From: Acd1 sp049973945 | GTDB lineage: Archaea > Thermoproteota > Thermoprotei_A > Sulfolobales > Sulfolobaceae | Direction: 5' to 3' | Assembly (NCBI GenBank): GCA_049973945.1 | Contig: JBMFJH010000018.1 | Location: 1 to 33,678 of the forward strand | Length of the DNA: 33,678 bases | Part shown: positions 15,626 through 23,703 of the stretch, piece after piece | Position numbering within the stretch: the first letter of the stretch is position 1 | Layout: each line of letters opens with the position of its first letter | The notes under the pieces: model-generated | Database searches by the model: none | What the model was told of the DNA's origin: nothing | What the model saw: only the letters and a program-made list of their open reading frames with translations | Translations under genes and position numbers: made by a program

Positions 15626-16183
15626 TTAGACTTTCTTCTTCTCTGCGATCTCCTTGGCTAGTCTCACAGCGACGTCCTCTTGGGCCTCCCTGACCCTCTC
15701 GTAAACCGCGAGGGCTAGGCTCATTTTCCTTAGAGCTTCGTTAACCATTTCTTTCGTCAGGGGCCTAGCCACCTTCACCGCTATTGAGGAGTAACAGTCT
15801 TCTTCCCTGCGGATCTCGACCCCTTCGGCCCTCAGGAAGGGGTTGACCAAGTCCTGGCCCGGAAACCACTCGAGGCTCAGGCTAGGCAAGGTGACGATCT
15901 CGTCTCCCCTTACGACGAAGGATACACTGTCGTAGAAGAAGTTGGGCCTCATCAGGCTCGGCCTCAACTCGTCCAGCGTGTCCAGGCCTTCCGACAGGGA
16001 CTCCAGCACGTCAGGGTCGCTGTAGTAGTCAACCACGATCGCGTAGCTCTTGAACTCCTTCGTGTAGAGCTTGGAGAACCCCTCGACTACGCTCCACTCG
16101 TTCGTGTAGTCGACCAGCCTATACCCCTTCATCACCTCCCTGTAAGCGGGGATGCTGAGGAAGACCTCTACTTCGTTCTTCAT
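15626..16183 (-). CDS. Protein of unknown function, first gene of the SPFH cluster
   Basis: A 185-residue soluble protein of mixed alpha/beta character, without signal or membrane helix. It has a strand-rich region (YAIVVDYYSD, FFYDSVSFVVRGDEIVTLPSLSLEWFPG) and a C-terminal helix ending AVRLAKEIAEKKKV. No family recognised. ATG 16183 faces the divergent solenoid gene (16226); the 42-base gap holds one AT-rich element. The following gene starts 52 bases downstream on the same strand. Likely cotranscribed with the coiled-coil and SPFH genes. Confidence 0.72.
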   Translation of the reverse strand: MKNEVEVFLSIPAYREVMKGYRLVDYTNEWSVVEGFSKLYTKEFKSYAIVVDYYSDPDVLESLSEGLDTLDELRPSLMRPNFFYDSVSFVVRGDEIVTLPSLSLEWFPGQDLVNPFLRAEGVEIRREEDCYSSIAVKVARPLTKEMVNEALRKMSLALAVYERVREAQEDVAVRLAKEIAEKKKV

Positions 16184-16194
16184 GGGCCTTTTGC

Positions 16195-16203
16195 AATTAT
16201 TTA
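16195..16203 (+). promoter_or_regulatory. TATA-like box for the solenoid gene, shared divergent promoter
   Basis: aattattta is centred about 26 bases before ATG 16226, so that gene is leaderless from ATG rather than from GTG 16223. The same element, read on the other strand, is the only AT-rich box near the start of the 16183 gene. Confidence 0.5.
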
Positions 16204-16225
16204 GCTCGCTCCCGACCTTAAAGTG

Positions 16226-17047
16226 ATGAGCGTCAGGGACTTAGTCAAGAAGGATAAGTTCGACAAGCTCACCGCCGAGGACTTCGGCCTGGTGCTCTCT
16301 TTGGTCAGCGACCAGGGCCTTAGGGAAAAGGCGCTTAAGGCAGTAAGGTCGCTCATCGAAAGGTCGTCTGGCAAAGAGGCGACTATCATGTCCAACACCT
16401 TGCTGACCTTCATCTCTTCAAAGCCGGACGGGGTGACCGACCTGATTCAGGTCGTCCCCTTGGCCGTTAGGAAGGCCCCTGAAACGGCAGCCTACGCGGT
16501 CTCGACGCTTACCCAATTGTTAGATGACGACAACTTAAGAATGAAAGCTATCGATGCTATCCTGGAGATCTCGAAGGACTTCCCCCAAGCGGCGAGGCTC
16601 GCGGTTTACAAGATTAAAGCAATGGGGATAGACGACCCGAGGATAGACGGCCTGGGGGAAAGCTCGATACTGACCAAGGGCGTATCGGCGAAGCACAATT
16701 ATGTCGATTTCACCGACGCGTTCACGACGAGGGAGAGCCTGAGGAAAGTCTTCAAGCTGTTGGACTTGGGACCGAGCTACCCTTTGGCAGACGCGGTAGT
16801 CGCAACAGCAACAGTCAGGCCCGAGGCCCTGGTCGACTTCCTGGCAGACCTCGTGAGGCTGATCGACAAGTACTCCTCGACCCTTCCCGACGTTTCGATT
16901 AGGCTACTCGACGCCCTCGAACTGGTCAAAGTGCCCGACTTGGAGATATACGTACAACCACTGAGGGAGACAGTGAGGAAGGCGAAGACCGATGAATTGA
17001 GGAAAAGGCTCGAGTCGTTCCTAGCGAGAGCTCAATCGAAGAAGTAA
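16226..17047 (+). CDS. Alpha-solenoid (HEAT/ARM-like) protein
   Basis: A 273-residue protein made almost wholly of short paired helices, as in HEAT or armadillo scaffolds. Examples are DQGLREKALKAVRSLIERS, TAAYAVSTLTQLLDDDNLR and RMKAIDAILEISKDFPQAAR, spaced by about 35-40 residues. A non-helical linker (GESSILTKGVSAKHNYVDF, about 150-168) divides it into two halves. No catalytic motif is visible. It is transcribed divergently from the SPFH cluster from a shared 42-base region, so it may be its scaffold or regulator partner. ATG 16226 is preferred to GTG 16223 because of the TATA spacing. Confidence 0.75.
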   Translation: MSVRDLVKKDKFDKLTAEDFGLVLSLVSDQGLREKALKAVRSLIERSSGKEATIMSNTLLTFISSKPDGVTDLIQVVPLAVRKAPETAAYAVSTLTQLLDDDNLRMKAIDAILEISKDFPQAARLAVYKIKAMGIDDPRIDGLGESSILTKGVSAKHNYVDFTDAFTTRESLRKVFKLLDLGPSYPLADAVVATATVRPEALVDFLADLVRLIDKYSSTLPDVSIRLLDALELVKVPDLEIYVQPLRETVRKAKTDELRKRLESFLARAQSKK

Positions 17048-17152
17048 CGCACTATACGTTTCTTGCTCCGCAATGAAAGATTTTTAGTTAGGCGGATAAC
17101 TGAATAAAATTAAGAGCTGTGAAAGACACGATACCGTAAACTCCGTTAAAAT

Positions 17153-17169
17153 CACTTTTCGAAGAAGTG
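17153..17169. promoter_or_regulatory. Imperfect inverted repeat upstream of the winged-helix gene
   Basis: CACTT and AAGTG arms around TTCGAA-like centre, about 28 bases before the TATA-like box of the 17228 gene. A second small inverted repeat, GTTGTTTCAAC, lies at 17174-17184. Either could be an operator for the encoded winged-helix protein; short palindromes of this size also arise by chance in AT-rich DNA. Confidence 0.2.
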
Positions 17170-17196
17170 CTCAGTTGTTTCAACAAGTTTCGATAA

Positions 17197-17205
17197 AGTT
17201 TATAA
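17197..17205 (+). promoter_or_regulatory. TATA-like box for the winged-helix gene
   Basis: agtttataa is centred 26-27 bases before ATG 17228, fixing that ATG over the later in-frame ATG at 17240. Confidence 0.6.
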
Positions 17206-17227
17206 TCAACTAAATCAAAAATATCTC

Positions 17228-17506
17228 ATGGTGGGGAAAATGAAAAGGGTAGAAATAGAGAAGAAGCTCCCTAAGGTCTACGAGGACGATGACATCGAGG
17301 TCGTCATAGCCCCCAGCGAGGAAGAGGTGAGGGAATACATCCTCGACCTCCTCAGGGAGGGCCCCAAGGACATAAAGGAGATCCACGGAGTGCTGTACAA
17401 CCTGGCCAGCGACGAGCGGATCAGGAAAATACTCTACGACCTGAAATACAAGGGGATAGTCGGGGAGGACAGGAAGACTAAAAAGTTCTACCTCATCAGG
17501 AACTGA
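17228..17506 (+). CDS. Winged-helix DNA-binding protein, small
   Basis: A 92-residue basic/acidic protein. The C-terminal two thirds read as a winged helix: helix 1 EEEVREYILDLLREGP, helix 2 DIKEIHGVLYNL, recognition helix SDERIRKILYDLKYKGIV and wing GEDRKTKKFYLIR. This is the layout of small archaeal transcription factors. The N-terminal 30 residues are charged and have no clear fold. It stands alone, convergent with the 2-oxoacid:ferredoxin oxidoreductase genes (stop codons seven bases apart). Targets unknown; autoregulation is possible given the palindromic sites upstream. Confidence 0.75.
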   Translation: MVGKMKRVEIEKKLPKVYEDDDIEVVIAPSEEEVREYILDLLREGPKDIKEIHGVLYNLASDERIRKILYDLKYKGIVGEDRKTKKFYLIRN

Positions 17507-17512
17507 AAAAAG

Positions 17513-18433
17513 TCAAACCCTTTTAGCTTTCAGGAGGTTGTCGATTAAGGTAGTCCCCTTCCCGTCCTTTTCTATTTCTTGCAAAGCCGGAGGGTACTCC
17601 GTGTAGTTCTCGATGTACTTGCTTATCCTGTCCTCGAAGGTGTCCTCGAACGGGTTCTGGTAGAACAAGCCAATGGGGATCCTGTCCCCCCATTCGTAGG
17701 ACTTCAGTATCGCCCTCAACGCCTTCTCCTCTGCCTCTTCCGGCTTCCTCACTACGGGGTCCCAGTCCTTCTGCTCCTCCAGTTTGTAGACCCTCTTGTC
17801 GTACCACTCCTTAGTGTTCACGTCGTTGTAAGTGGGGCACGGCTGGAGGACGTCTATTACTGCCATTCCCCTGTGCTGGAGCGCCTTCTTTATCAGCTCC
17901 TTGAGGTGGTTCACGTCATAGGCGTAGCCCCTGGCGACGAAAGTGTAGCCAGAAGCTATGGCGACGGCCAATGGGTTCACGGCCTCGTTGATGTTGGGCT
18001 TAGGCAAAGACTTGGTCTTGACGCCCTTCCTTAGCGTCGGCGAGGCCTGGCCCTTCGTTAACGCGTAGACGCCGTTGTCGTGAATGATCAGCGTCATGTC
18101 GACGTTCCTCCTTCCGGCATGGACGAAGTGGCCCATGCCTATTCCGAGGGCGTCGCCGTCCCCCGCGTTTATGATCACCTTAAGCTTCGGGTTGGCCAAC
18201 TTTATGCCCGTGGCGAAGGCTAAAGCCCTGCCGTGAAGGGTGTGAACTCCTCCCACAGGCAGAGACATGAAGTGGGGGAGCTTCCCTGAACATCCAATCC
18301 CGCTGACCACTACGACGCTCTTCGGGTCTAACCCCAGCTCCCTTATGGCCAGCTCCTCGGCCCTCAATATGCCGAAGTTCCCGCAACCTGGACACCAGTC
18401 GGAGACCATTGGTCTATGCTCACGCGCCTGCAC
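17513..18433 (-). CDS. 2-oxoacid:ferredoxin oxidoreductase, beta subunit
   Basis: A 306-residue subunit that carries thiamine diphosphate and one [4Fe-4S] cluster and, with the alpha subunit, oxidises 2-oxoacids (pyruvate, 2-oxoglutarate and others) with CoA to acyl-CoA, CO2 and reduced ferredoxin. The N-terminal WCPGCG (C14, C17), GIGCSGK (C48) and QPCPTYND (near 199) give the four cysteines expected for the cluster, in the spacing of the Sulfolobus enzyme. The ThDP motif is GDGDALGIGMGHFVHAGRR, followed by NGVYALTKGQASPT. GTG 18433 overlaps the alpha-subunit stop by 14 bases; ATG 18409 is a less likely alternative. Confidence 0.96.
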   Translation of the reverse strand: MQAREHRPMVSDWCPGCGNFGILRAEELAIRELGLDPKSVVVVSGIGCSGKLPHFMSLPVGGVHTLHGRALAFATGIKLANPKLKVIINAGDGDALGIGMGHFVHAGRRNVDMTLIIHDNGVYALTKGQASPTLRKGVKTKSLPKPNINEAVNPLAVAIASGYTFVARGYAYDVNHLKELIKKALQHRGMAVIDVLQPCPTYNDVNTKEWYDKRVYKLEEQKDWDPVVRKPEEAEEKALRAILKSYEWGDRIPIGLFYQNPFEDTFEDRISKYIENYTEYPPALQEIEKDGKGTTLIDNLLKAKRV

Positions 18434-20291
18434 TCAGCACCACCCTCCTCTCACCGCTTAAGGCCCTCTTCACACCCTCCAATAGCTCGTCCGAGGTGAT
18501 TATCCTGCCGTTGTACTTCAGCACGTAGTGTGTCGGGAAGATGCCCGTCTGCTCCGTCATCACTTCGGCCCCCTGAGCGGAGTAGTTGCTCTCGACAGCT
18601 ATGATCGCCCTCTTGCCCTCCAGCAACTTCTTGACCAGCCCCTTCGGGTAGGGGTTGAACATCCTTATCTGCACTGCCATTACTCCCATCCTCTCCAGCT
18701 CATCAAGCACGTCGACTATCGCCCCCTTGGTGAAGCCCCAGGTAATTATCGCGTAGTCCCCCTGGCCGAAGACGTTCAGCCTCTTCTCCTCCGGGATCTC
18801 CCTGTCGGCCGTCTCTAGCTTCTTCATGCGCTTCTCGTACATCATCCTCCTGTTAGTGCTGGCCTCCGCGATTTGGCCCCACTCGTTGTGCTCGTCTCCC
18901 GTATACAGCACGCCGGTGTCTCCTAGCCTTACCCTTGGCGAGATCCCGTCGTCCGTGAACTGGAACCTCGGGAAGAAGTCCGTTGTCGGTTTGATCAGCT
19001 TGCCCCTGTCGATGGGGTAAACTCCCTTGAAGTTAGACTCCTCCGCGACTACGTAGCTACTCGCCAAGGCCTTCTCTAAAAGGTGGATCACGGGGGTCTG
19101 GTACCTTTCCGCTAGGTTCAGGGCCCAAATGGCGTCCCAAAAGGCCTCTACGTGGTCGCCGGAGGCTATTACTATCCTAGGGAACTCGCCGTGGCTCACG
19201 TTCAGGGCGAACTTGAGGTCTGCCTGTCCCGTCCTGGTGGGCTGACCCGTGGACGGAGCCCCCCTCATGTAGTAAGTGATGACCACTGGCACCTCGTTCA
19301 TACCCGCCCAGCCTATTCCTTCAGCCATTAGGGAGAAGCCCGGGCCCGAGGTGGAGGTAGCTGACCTCGTCCCGGTCAAGGCGGCACCTGACGCCATGTT
19401 TATCGCCGCTAGTTCGTCTTCAGCCTGAACCACGACCACTCCGCCCTTATTGAGCACGTCCGCTTCCATCTCCACGACCTGGTTCGCTTCCAGGTAGACC
19501 GACTCGTCTGCTGCCGGCGTGATTGGGTAGTAGGACTGAAACCTGAGTCCCCCCGCCAGCTTGCCCAGGGCCACCGCGGTATTGCCGTCTATCCAGACCC
19601 TGGGTTCATCCCTCTTTATCGGACTCAGCGAGTGGACCGCGGGCACTTGGTCGTACGCTAAGCGGGCGGCCAGGGAGTTCATCTTGACGAAGAGCTCGTT
19701 CTTGAACGTAGCAGATATGGCCTGATCGAGGTATTCGATGGGCAACCCCAAGACCTTCATCGAGGCTCCCACTGCCGCCACGTTCCTAGTCCTCTCGGCC
19801 ACCGACATCGGTACGTTGAGCTCCTCCGAGACCTTTGTCACGATGCTTTGATAGTCCAGCTCTACCGCCTTCGCCCCCCTCTTAACGGCGTAGGCCACGG
19901 CGTCGCTCACTGTCGTTCCAAGGCCCTCTTTCTTCAAAACCTCTTCCTTCTCTTGGGCTATCTCCGGCTCCATCATCCTCAAGAACTGCAAACCAGTCCT
20001 CGAGGTTGAAGGATCGTAAACTATGACCTTCCTGACCTCGTCGAAGTGCTGGAACACCGTTTCCGCCTCGAACGAGACCAGGATGTCAGCGTAAGACACC
20101 ACGCTGTGGACTGGTTTGTCGCTCACTATCGTCTGGAAGTAGCTGTGCCTCCCCTTTATGTTGGAGTAGTACTCCCTGTTGCCGAAGATGTAGTAGCCCG
20201 CCTTGGCGACCGAGAGGCCGAACAGGTTCGCGGACGTGTCGACGCCCTGCCCCTGCGGGCCTCCAATAAGCCAGCTGATCCTGAGAACCAT
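18420..20291 (-). CDS. 2-oxoacid:ferredoxin oxidoreductase, fused gamma-alpha subunit
   Basis: A 623-residue subunit with a gamma domain first (ISWLIGGPQGQGVDTSANLF, about 4-190) and the alpha domain after it. The alpha domain has the YPITPA motif (about 254-259), important for catalysis in the Sulfolobus enzyme, then GTRSATSTSGPGFSLMAEG. The gamma-alpha fusion with a separate beta is the hallmark of the Sulfolobales two-subunit enzyme. Such enzymes are broad for 2-oxoacids; substrate preference is not visible by eye. ATG 20291 starts close to the TATA-like run aaaataaaaa (about 20322-20331) on the minus strand. With the beta gene it forms a coupled operon. Confidence 0.96.
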   Translation of the reverse strand: MVLRISWLIGGPQGQGVDTSANLFGLSVAKAGYYIFGNREYYSNIKGRHSYFQTIVSDKPVHSVVSYADILVSFEAETVFQHFDEVRKVIVYDPSTSRTGLQFLRMMEPEIAQEKEEVLKKEGLGTTVSDAVAYAVKRGAKAVELDYQSIVTKVSEELNVPMSVAERTRNVAAVGASMKVLGLPIEYLDQAISATFKNELFVKMNSLAARLAYDQVPAVHSLSPIKRDEPRVWIDGNTAVALGKLAGGLRFQSYYPITPAADESVYLEANQVVEMEADVLNKGGVVVVQAEDELAAINMASGAALTGTRSATSTSGPGFSLMAEGIGWAGMNEVPVVITYYMRGAPSTGQPTRTGQADLKFALNVSHGEFPRIVIASGDHVEAFWDAIWALNLAERYQTPVIHLLEKALASSYVVAEESNFKGVYPIDRGKLIKPTTDFFPRFQFTDDGISPRVRLGDTGVLYTGDEHNEWGQIAEASTNRRMMYEKRMKKLETADREIPEEKRLNVFGQGDYAIITWGFTKGAIVDVLDELERMGVMAVQIRMFNPYPKGLVKKLLEGKRAIIAVESNYSAQGAEVMTEQTGIFPTHYVLKYNGRIITSDELLEGVKRALSGERRVVLSAGA

Positions 20292-20343
20292 GGTACTTCT
20301 TATAATGACCTTCCACGTTTTTATTTTGGAGCTATAGGGGGCC

Positions 20344-21501
20344 TCATTTCCTCAACGTCTTCACGGTTAAGATCACGAGGACTATTGAGAGGAACAATGC
20401 GAGGATAGAGAGGATAGTGAAGGCGCTAGACCCTCCCATCGCTGGCGGCTGATAAGTGTAAATGGTTAACTCCGCGGGGCCGTAGGCGATTATAGTAAGC
20501 CTCCCGTCCGTCTGGCTGTAATACAACACGCTACCCTGTGGTTGGGACGTGACGTTGACGAACCTGCCCAACGTTGGGACGTCGAGTATGACAGGTCCTT
20601 GTGACGTCACGTTAACGTAGAGGACGATGTAGTCGCCGGACGGCGTTGGGATCGCCGAACTCGTGACTTGTGGGATCAATTTGGGGGGCTTGAAGACCTT
20701 CCCCGAGAACACCAGGTATTCCGACCCGTTGGCCTCGATAATAGCGCCGTAGGGCAACTTCGTGACCGTCTTGTACGGCACGTTGCTGAGGATGGAGCCG
20801 TTGCTGAGGACGGTGAACTCCACGCTTCCGAACCTCGAGGAACTTACAGATGGCGGGAAGCTAGGAGCTTTGACGTAGACTACCGAATAGGGCGTACTCT
20901 GGTTCTCCACAATTAGACCCGCGACCGTCCCGTTTAGGCCAAACAAGTAAGCGTAGCCCTGCCCAACCAACGCTGGGACTAAAGCGTTGCCCACTTTAAC
21001 GAAGGAGTAATTCCCCGCCATCGGGGGCTCGGGCACAATTAACGGCTTCATCCCTTTGTCCTCGATCGGGCCCACCGAGTACACCCTGTAGACGTAACCC
21101 GAAAACGTGGCGGAGGAGTTCGTCCCCTCCACTACGGGAACCCTAAGGACGAAGTAGCTCGTCCCATTCAAGTAGTACAGCGTGACGACGCCGCTGCCGT
21201 TCACGTAAGCTGGAACCTTAATCGTCACGGGCAGCAGCGAAATACCGCTCCACACTATCCCCGAGAAGCTCCCCGACGAGACGCCGACCGCGAAGAGCTG
21301 GGGAACTGTTGAGGTGACCGTGAGGGTATAGTTGGAGTAGTAAACCGTCGCTACTCCGCTCACATAACTCAAATAGCCGTCGTAAGAGAACGGATAGTAT
21401 GTCGTCATTAAGTACGTGCCGTTGACTGAGTGGAACACGACGAGGGTGTTGCCGGAGAGCAGGAAGCCGTAGGCACTGAGGATCAAGAGCAACGGTAGCA
21501 T
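20344..21501 (-). CDS. Secreted, C-terminally membrane-anchored surface protein, unknown function
   Basis: A 385-residue protein with an N-terminal hydrophobic signal (MLPLLLILSAYGFLLSG), a long beta-rich ectodomain with many N-glycosylation sequons (NGT, NYS, NGS, NVT), and a C-terminal helix (about 360-381, FTILSILALFLSIVLVILTV) followed by the basic tail KTLRK. The overall plan, type I anchoring with the domain outside, matches cell-surface glycoproteins of Sulfolobales. No family recognised. It lies between the oxidoreductase and the molybdenum hydroxylase on the same strand, with a TATA-like run (21530-21540) before ATG 21501. It shares its architecture with the larger protein at 26625. 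Confidence 0.75.
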   Translation of the reverse strand: MLPLLLILSAYGFLLSGNTLVVFHSVNGTYLMTTYYPFSYDGYLSYVSGVATVYYSNYTLTVTSTVPQLFAVGVSSGSFSGIVWSGISLLPVTIKVPAYVNGSGVVTLYYLNGTSYFVLRVPVVEGTNSSATFSGYVYRVYSVGPIEDKGMKPLIVPEPPMAGNYSFVKVGNALVPALVGQGYAYLFGLNGTVAGLIVENQSTPYSVVYVKAPSFPPSVSSSRFGSVEFTVLSNGSILSNVPYKTVTKLPYGAIIEANGSEYLVFSGKVFKPPKLIPQVTSSAIPTPSGDYIVLYVNVTSQGPVILDVPTLGRFVNVTSQPQGSVLYYSQTDGRLTIIAYGPAELTIYTYQPPAMGGSSAFTILSILALFLSIVLVILTVKTLRK

Positions 21502-21546
21502 TAGCCTAATGACACTGGGGGCGTACTACCTTAATAATTAATAACG

Positions 21547-23589
21547 TCAACCGCAAAGCGCCCAGGGCTTCACGGGCACTTCGGTCAGCCTTTTGCCTAT
21601 TGCTTTCTCGACGGCCAACGTCCCGGCCGCGAGCCCCGCGCTCGTTCCGGCCTCTCCGATGCCTCTAGCTCCTCCCAGCAACGACGTCGGGTAAACTTCG
21701 AGCGGATGTACGTAAACCCTCCAAGTTACATCGGCCGCGTACGGGACGCCCTCGTCGTTTATGGAAGAGTACACGGGGTTGCCGTTCTCGTCGAACTCCG
21801 CCTCCTCGTACACGACTTGAGCGAGCCCTTGGGCCGCGCCCCCCACTATTTGGCCCTCCACTTCGCTCCTCAAGAGCACTCTCCCTACGTCGAGAACCAC
21901 GTGTAGTTCCCTGACAAAGGGCACGCACAGCTCGGGGTCGTAATCGGCGTAAGCGACGGCCGCGGCGGGAGTGAGGATCGAGTCTGCCTTGGCGAAGACT
22001 TCGTAGGAGATCTCCCTATCCGAGTCAAGGGCTTCTCGCAAGGAAATCCCCCTCGTCTTTAGCTCCTCCAGGAGGCCCTTCACGGCGCTCAACACGGCGT
22101 TGACCCCGGCGCTGGAAGTCCTGCTCCCGAACGAACCGACGCCTTCTTTGAGTATTTCCGTGCTGTTCAGCTCCACCTCGACCACGTCCTCGGGCAAGCT
22201 GAGGGCCTCGCTCACCACTTTGGCGAACGTCGACTGGTGGGCCTGGCCGTGAGGGCCGCTCCCCGCGTAGACCTTGACTTTCCCTTTACCTATAACGACC
22301 TTCGCCCCCTCGCCGGGGGGATTGCTAACGTAATTGAAGAACGTTATGAGGACGGGCCTCTTCCCTTCAGATTTCAACCTCCCGTAAATCTCCCTCGCCT
22401 TCTCGAACACCTCCCTATACCCTGCTGGGTCGACCTTGAGCCCCGAGGGCAGAGTGTGGTGCTTCCCGGACTCGACCAGGTTCCTTTCCCTCACCTCGCA
22501 GGGATCCATCCCGAGCTCTTCAGCTAATGCCTCCATCAGCGACTCGTGGAGGAGGGCCGCCTCGGGCCTCCCAGCCCCCCTGTACGCCCCGTAGGGTGGC
22601 TTGTTGGTGTACACTATCGACCCCTTCACGTCGATGAACCTCATCTTGTACGGCCCGGGCAACATGTTGCCTATGAAGGAAGGGAAGATAGGGCCTATCC
22701 CCATCATGTAGGCCCCTCCGTCGATCACGAACTCGCCCGATATCCCCAGGGCAGTTCCGTCCCTCTTGGCGTAGAGCTTTAGCCTAGCCCACATAGACCT
22801 CCCCTGGATCGGGCTCACCAGGTGCTCCTGCCTCGTCTCGATCCACTTCACCGGCCTCCCGAGCTTCTTCGAGGCCATCGCCGCGAGGACGTACTCAGGG
22901 TAGGCCGATATCTTGTTCCCGAACCCTCCCCCCACGTTGGGGGCCGAACTCACGTGTATCCTCTCGGGGGGCAAACCCAGGGTCTCCTGGAGGTCGGCCC
23001 TCACCCTGAAGGCCGACTGAAACGAACCTACGACGTAGAGGTCGCCGCCCTCCCACCAGACAAGAACGCCCTTGGGCTCGATAGGGTTCGCCACCACCCT
23101 GTGGAGCCTGAACTCCCTCTCCACAGTCACCTCGGCGTTTAGCCTCTGCTCCAGATCCCCTCCCCTTATGTCTGCGCTCGCGGCGACGTTGGAGTACCCG
23201 TGGATCGGCTCGCCGTTTAGGGCCTCCTCTATCGTAACGATCGGCTTTAGGGGCTCTATATCGGCCCCGCTCTCCTCCAGCGCGTCCTCAATCTCGTACC
23301 TGTCCTTGACTACGAAGGCTAAGACAGGCTGCCCTACGAAGTTGACCCTACCGTCGGCCAGCACGGGCATCCTGGCTATGTTCCCCTTCTCGTATGCCCT
23401 CACTGGCATGTAAGCCCTCACGTCGCCCCAGGTCAGGGTGAGGAGGGCATTCTTGGGAGGCGTCACGGACTTAACGATCCCCCTGGCGACGGGAGACCTG
23501 TAGACGCCGAGGAAGACTGTGCCGTCCTTTTCTATGTCGTCGACGTAGGTAGCCCTGGCGGTGACCACTTGTAGGTGCTCCCTGAACAT
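21547..23589 (-). CDS. Molybdenum hydroxylase large subunit (xanthine dehydrogenase/aldehyde oxidase/CoxL family)
   Basis: A 680-residue subunit binding the molybdopterin cofactor and the substrate. Family blocks seen: ARATYVDDI (about 11-19), GGGFGNKIS (about 218), GAYRGAGRPEA (about 332), GSFGSRTSSAGVNA (about 484), and near the C-terminus GGARGIGEAGTSAG, whose glutamate (about 641) is the catalytic base of the family. It is somewhat shorter than the usual 740-790 residues. The frame is open to 23655 but the TATA-like box at 23611-23619 lies 26 bases before ATG 23589. The FAD-binding medium and [2Fe-2S] small subunits are not adjacent. Substrate (aldehyde, CO, purine) is not decided by sequence. 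Confidence 0.9.
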   Translation of the reverse strand: MFREHLQVVTARATYVDDIEKDGTVFLGVYRSPVARGIVKSVTPPKNALLTLTWGDVRAYMPVRAYEKGNIARMPVLADGRVNFVGQPVLAFVVKDRYEIEDALEESGADIEPLKPIVTIEEALNGEPIHGYSNVAASADIRGGDLEQRLNAEVTVEREFRLHRVVANPIEPKGVLVWWEGGDLYVVGSFQSAFRVRADLQETLGLPPERIHVSSAPNVGGGFGNKISAYPEYVLAAMASKKLGRPVKWIETRQEHLVSPIQGRSMWARLKLYAKRDGTALGISGEFVIDGGAYMMGIGPIFPSFIGNMLPGPYKMRFIDVKGSIVYTNKPPYGAYRGAGRPEAALLHESLMEALAEELGMDPCEVRERNLVESGKHHTLPSGLKVDPAGYREVFEKAREIYGRLKSEGKRPVLITFFNYVSNPPGEGAKVVIGKGKVKVYAGSGPHGQAHQSTFAKVVSEALSLPEDVVEVELNSTEILKEGVGSFGSRTSSAGVNAVLSAVKGLLEELKTRGISLREALDSDREISYEVFAKADSILTPAAAVAYADYDPELCVPFVRELHVVLDVGRVLLRSEVEGQIVGGAAQGLAQVVYEEAEFDENGNPVYSSINDEGVPYAADVTWRVYVHPLEVYPTSLLGGARGIGEAGTSAGLAAGTLAVEKAIGKRLTEVPVKPWALCG

Positions 23590-23610
23590 CGGGTGATCCT
23601 CGACACGCGC

Positions 23611-23619
23611 AGTATAAAG
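23611..23619 (-). promoter_or_regulatory. TATA-like box for the molybdenum hydroxylase gene
   Basis: ctttatact on the minus strand, centred 26 bases before ATG 23589. It decides the start in favour of that ATG and a leaderless transcript. Confidence 0.6.
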
Positions 23620-23668
23620 CTCCGCGCGGGGTGAGGCGAGTCGCCTCGCGCACAATCTTTACGATTAG

Positions 23669-23677
23669 CCTTAATTA
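23669..23677 (+). promoter_or_regulatory. TATA-like box for the ABC-2 exporter operon
   Basis: ccttaatta, about 29 bases before ATG 23704. It implies a leaderless or near-leaderless message. Confidence 0.45.
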
Positions 23678-23703
23678 CACGATGGCTCATGTCGACCTAG
23701 ATC

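Noticed and set aside
17073..17103. AATGAAAGA followed by CTGA in the 17048-17227 gap, examined as a C/D guide RNA
   Set aside because: The first box departs from the RTGATGA consensus and the spacing of about 18 bases is too long; no second pair of boxes.
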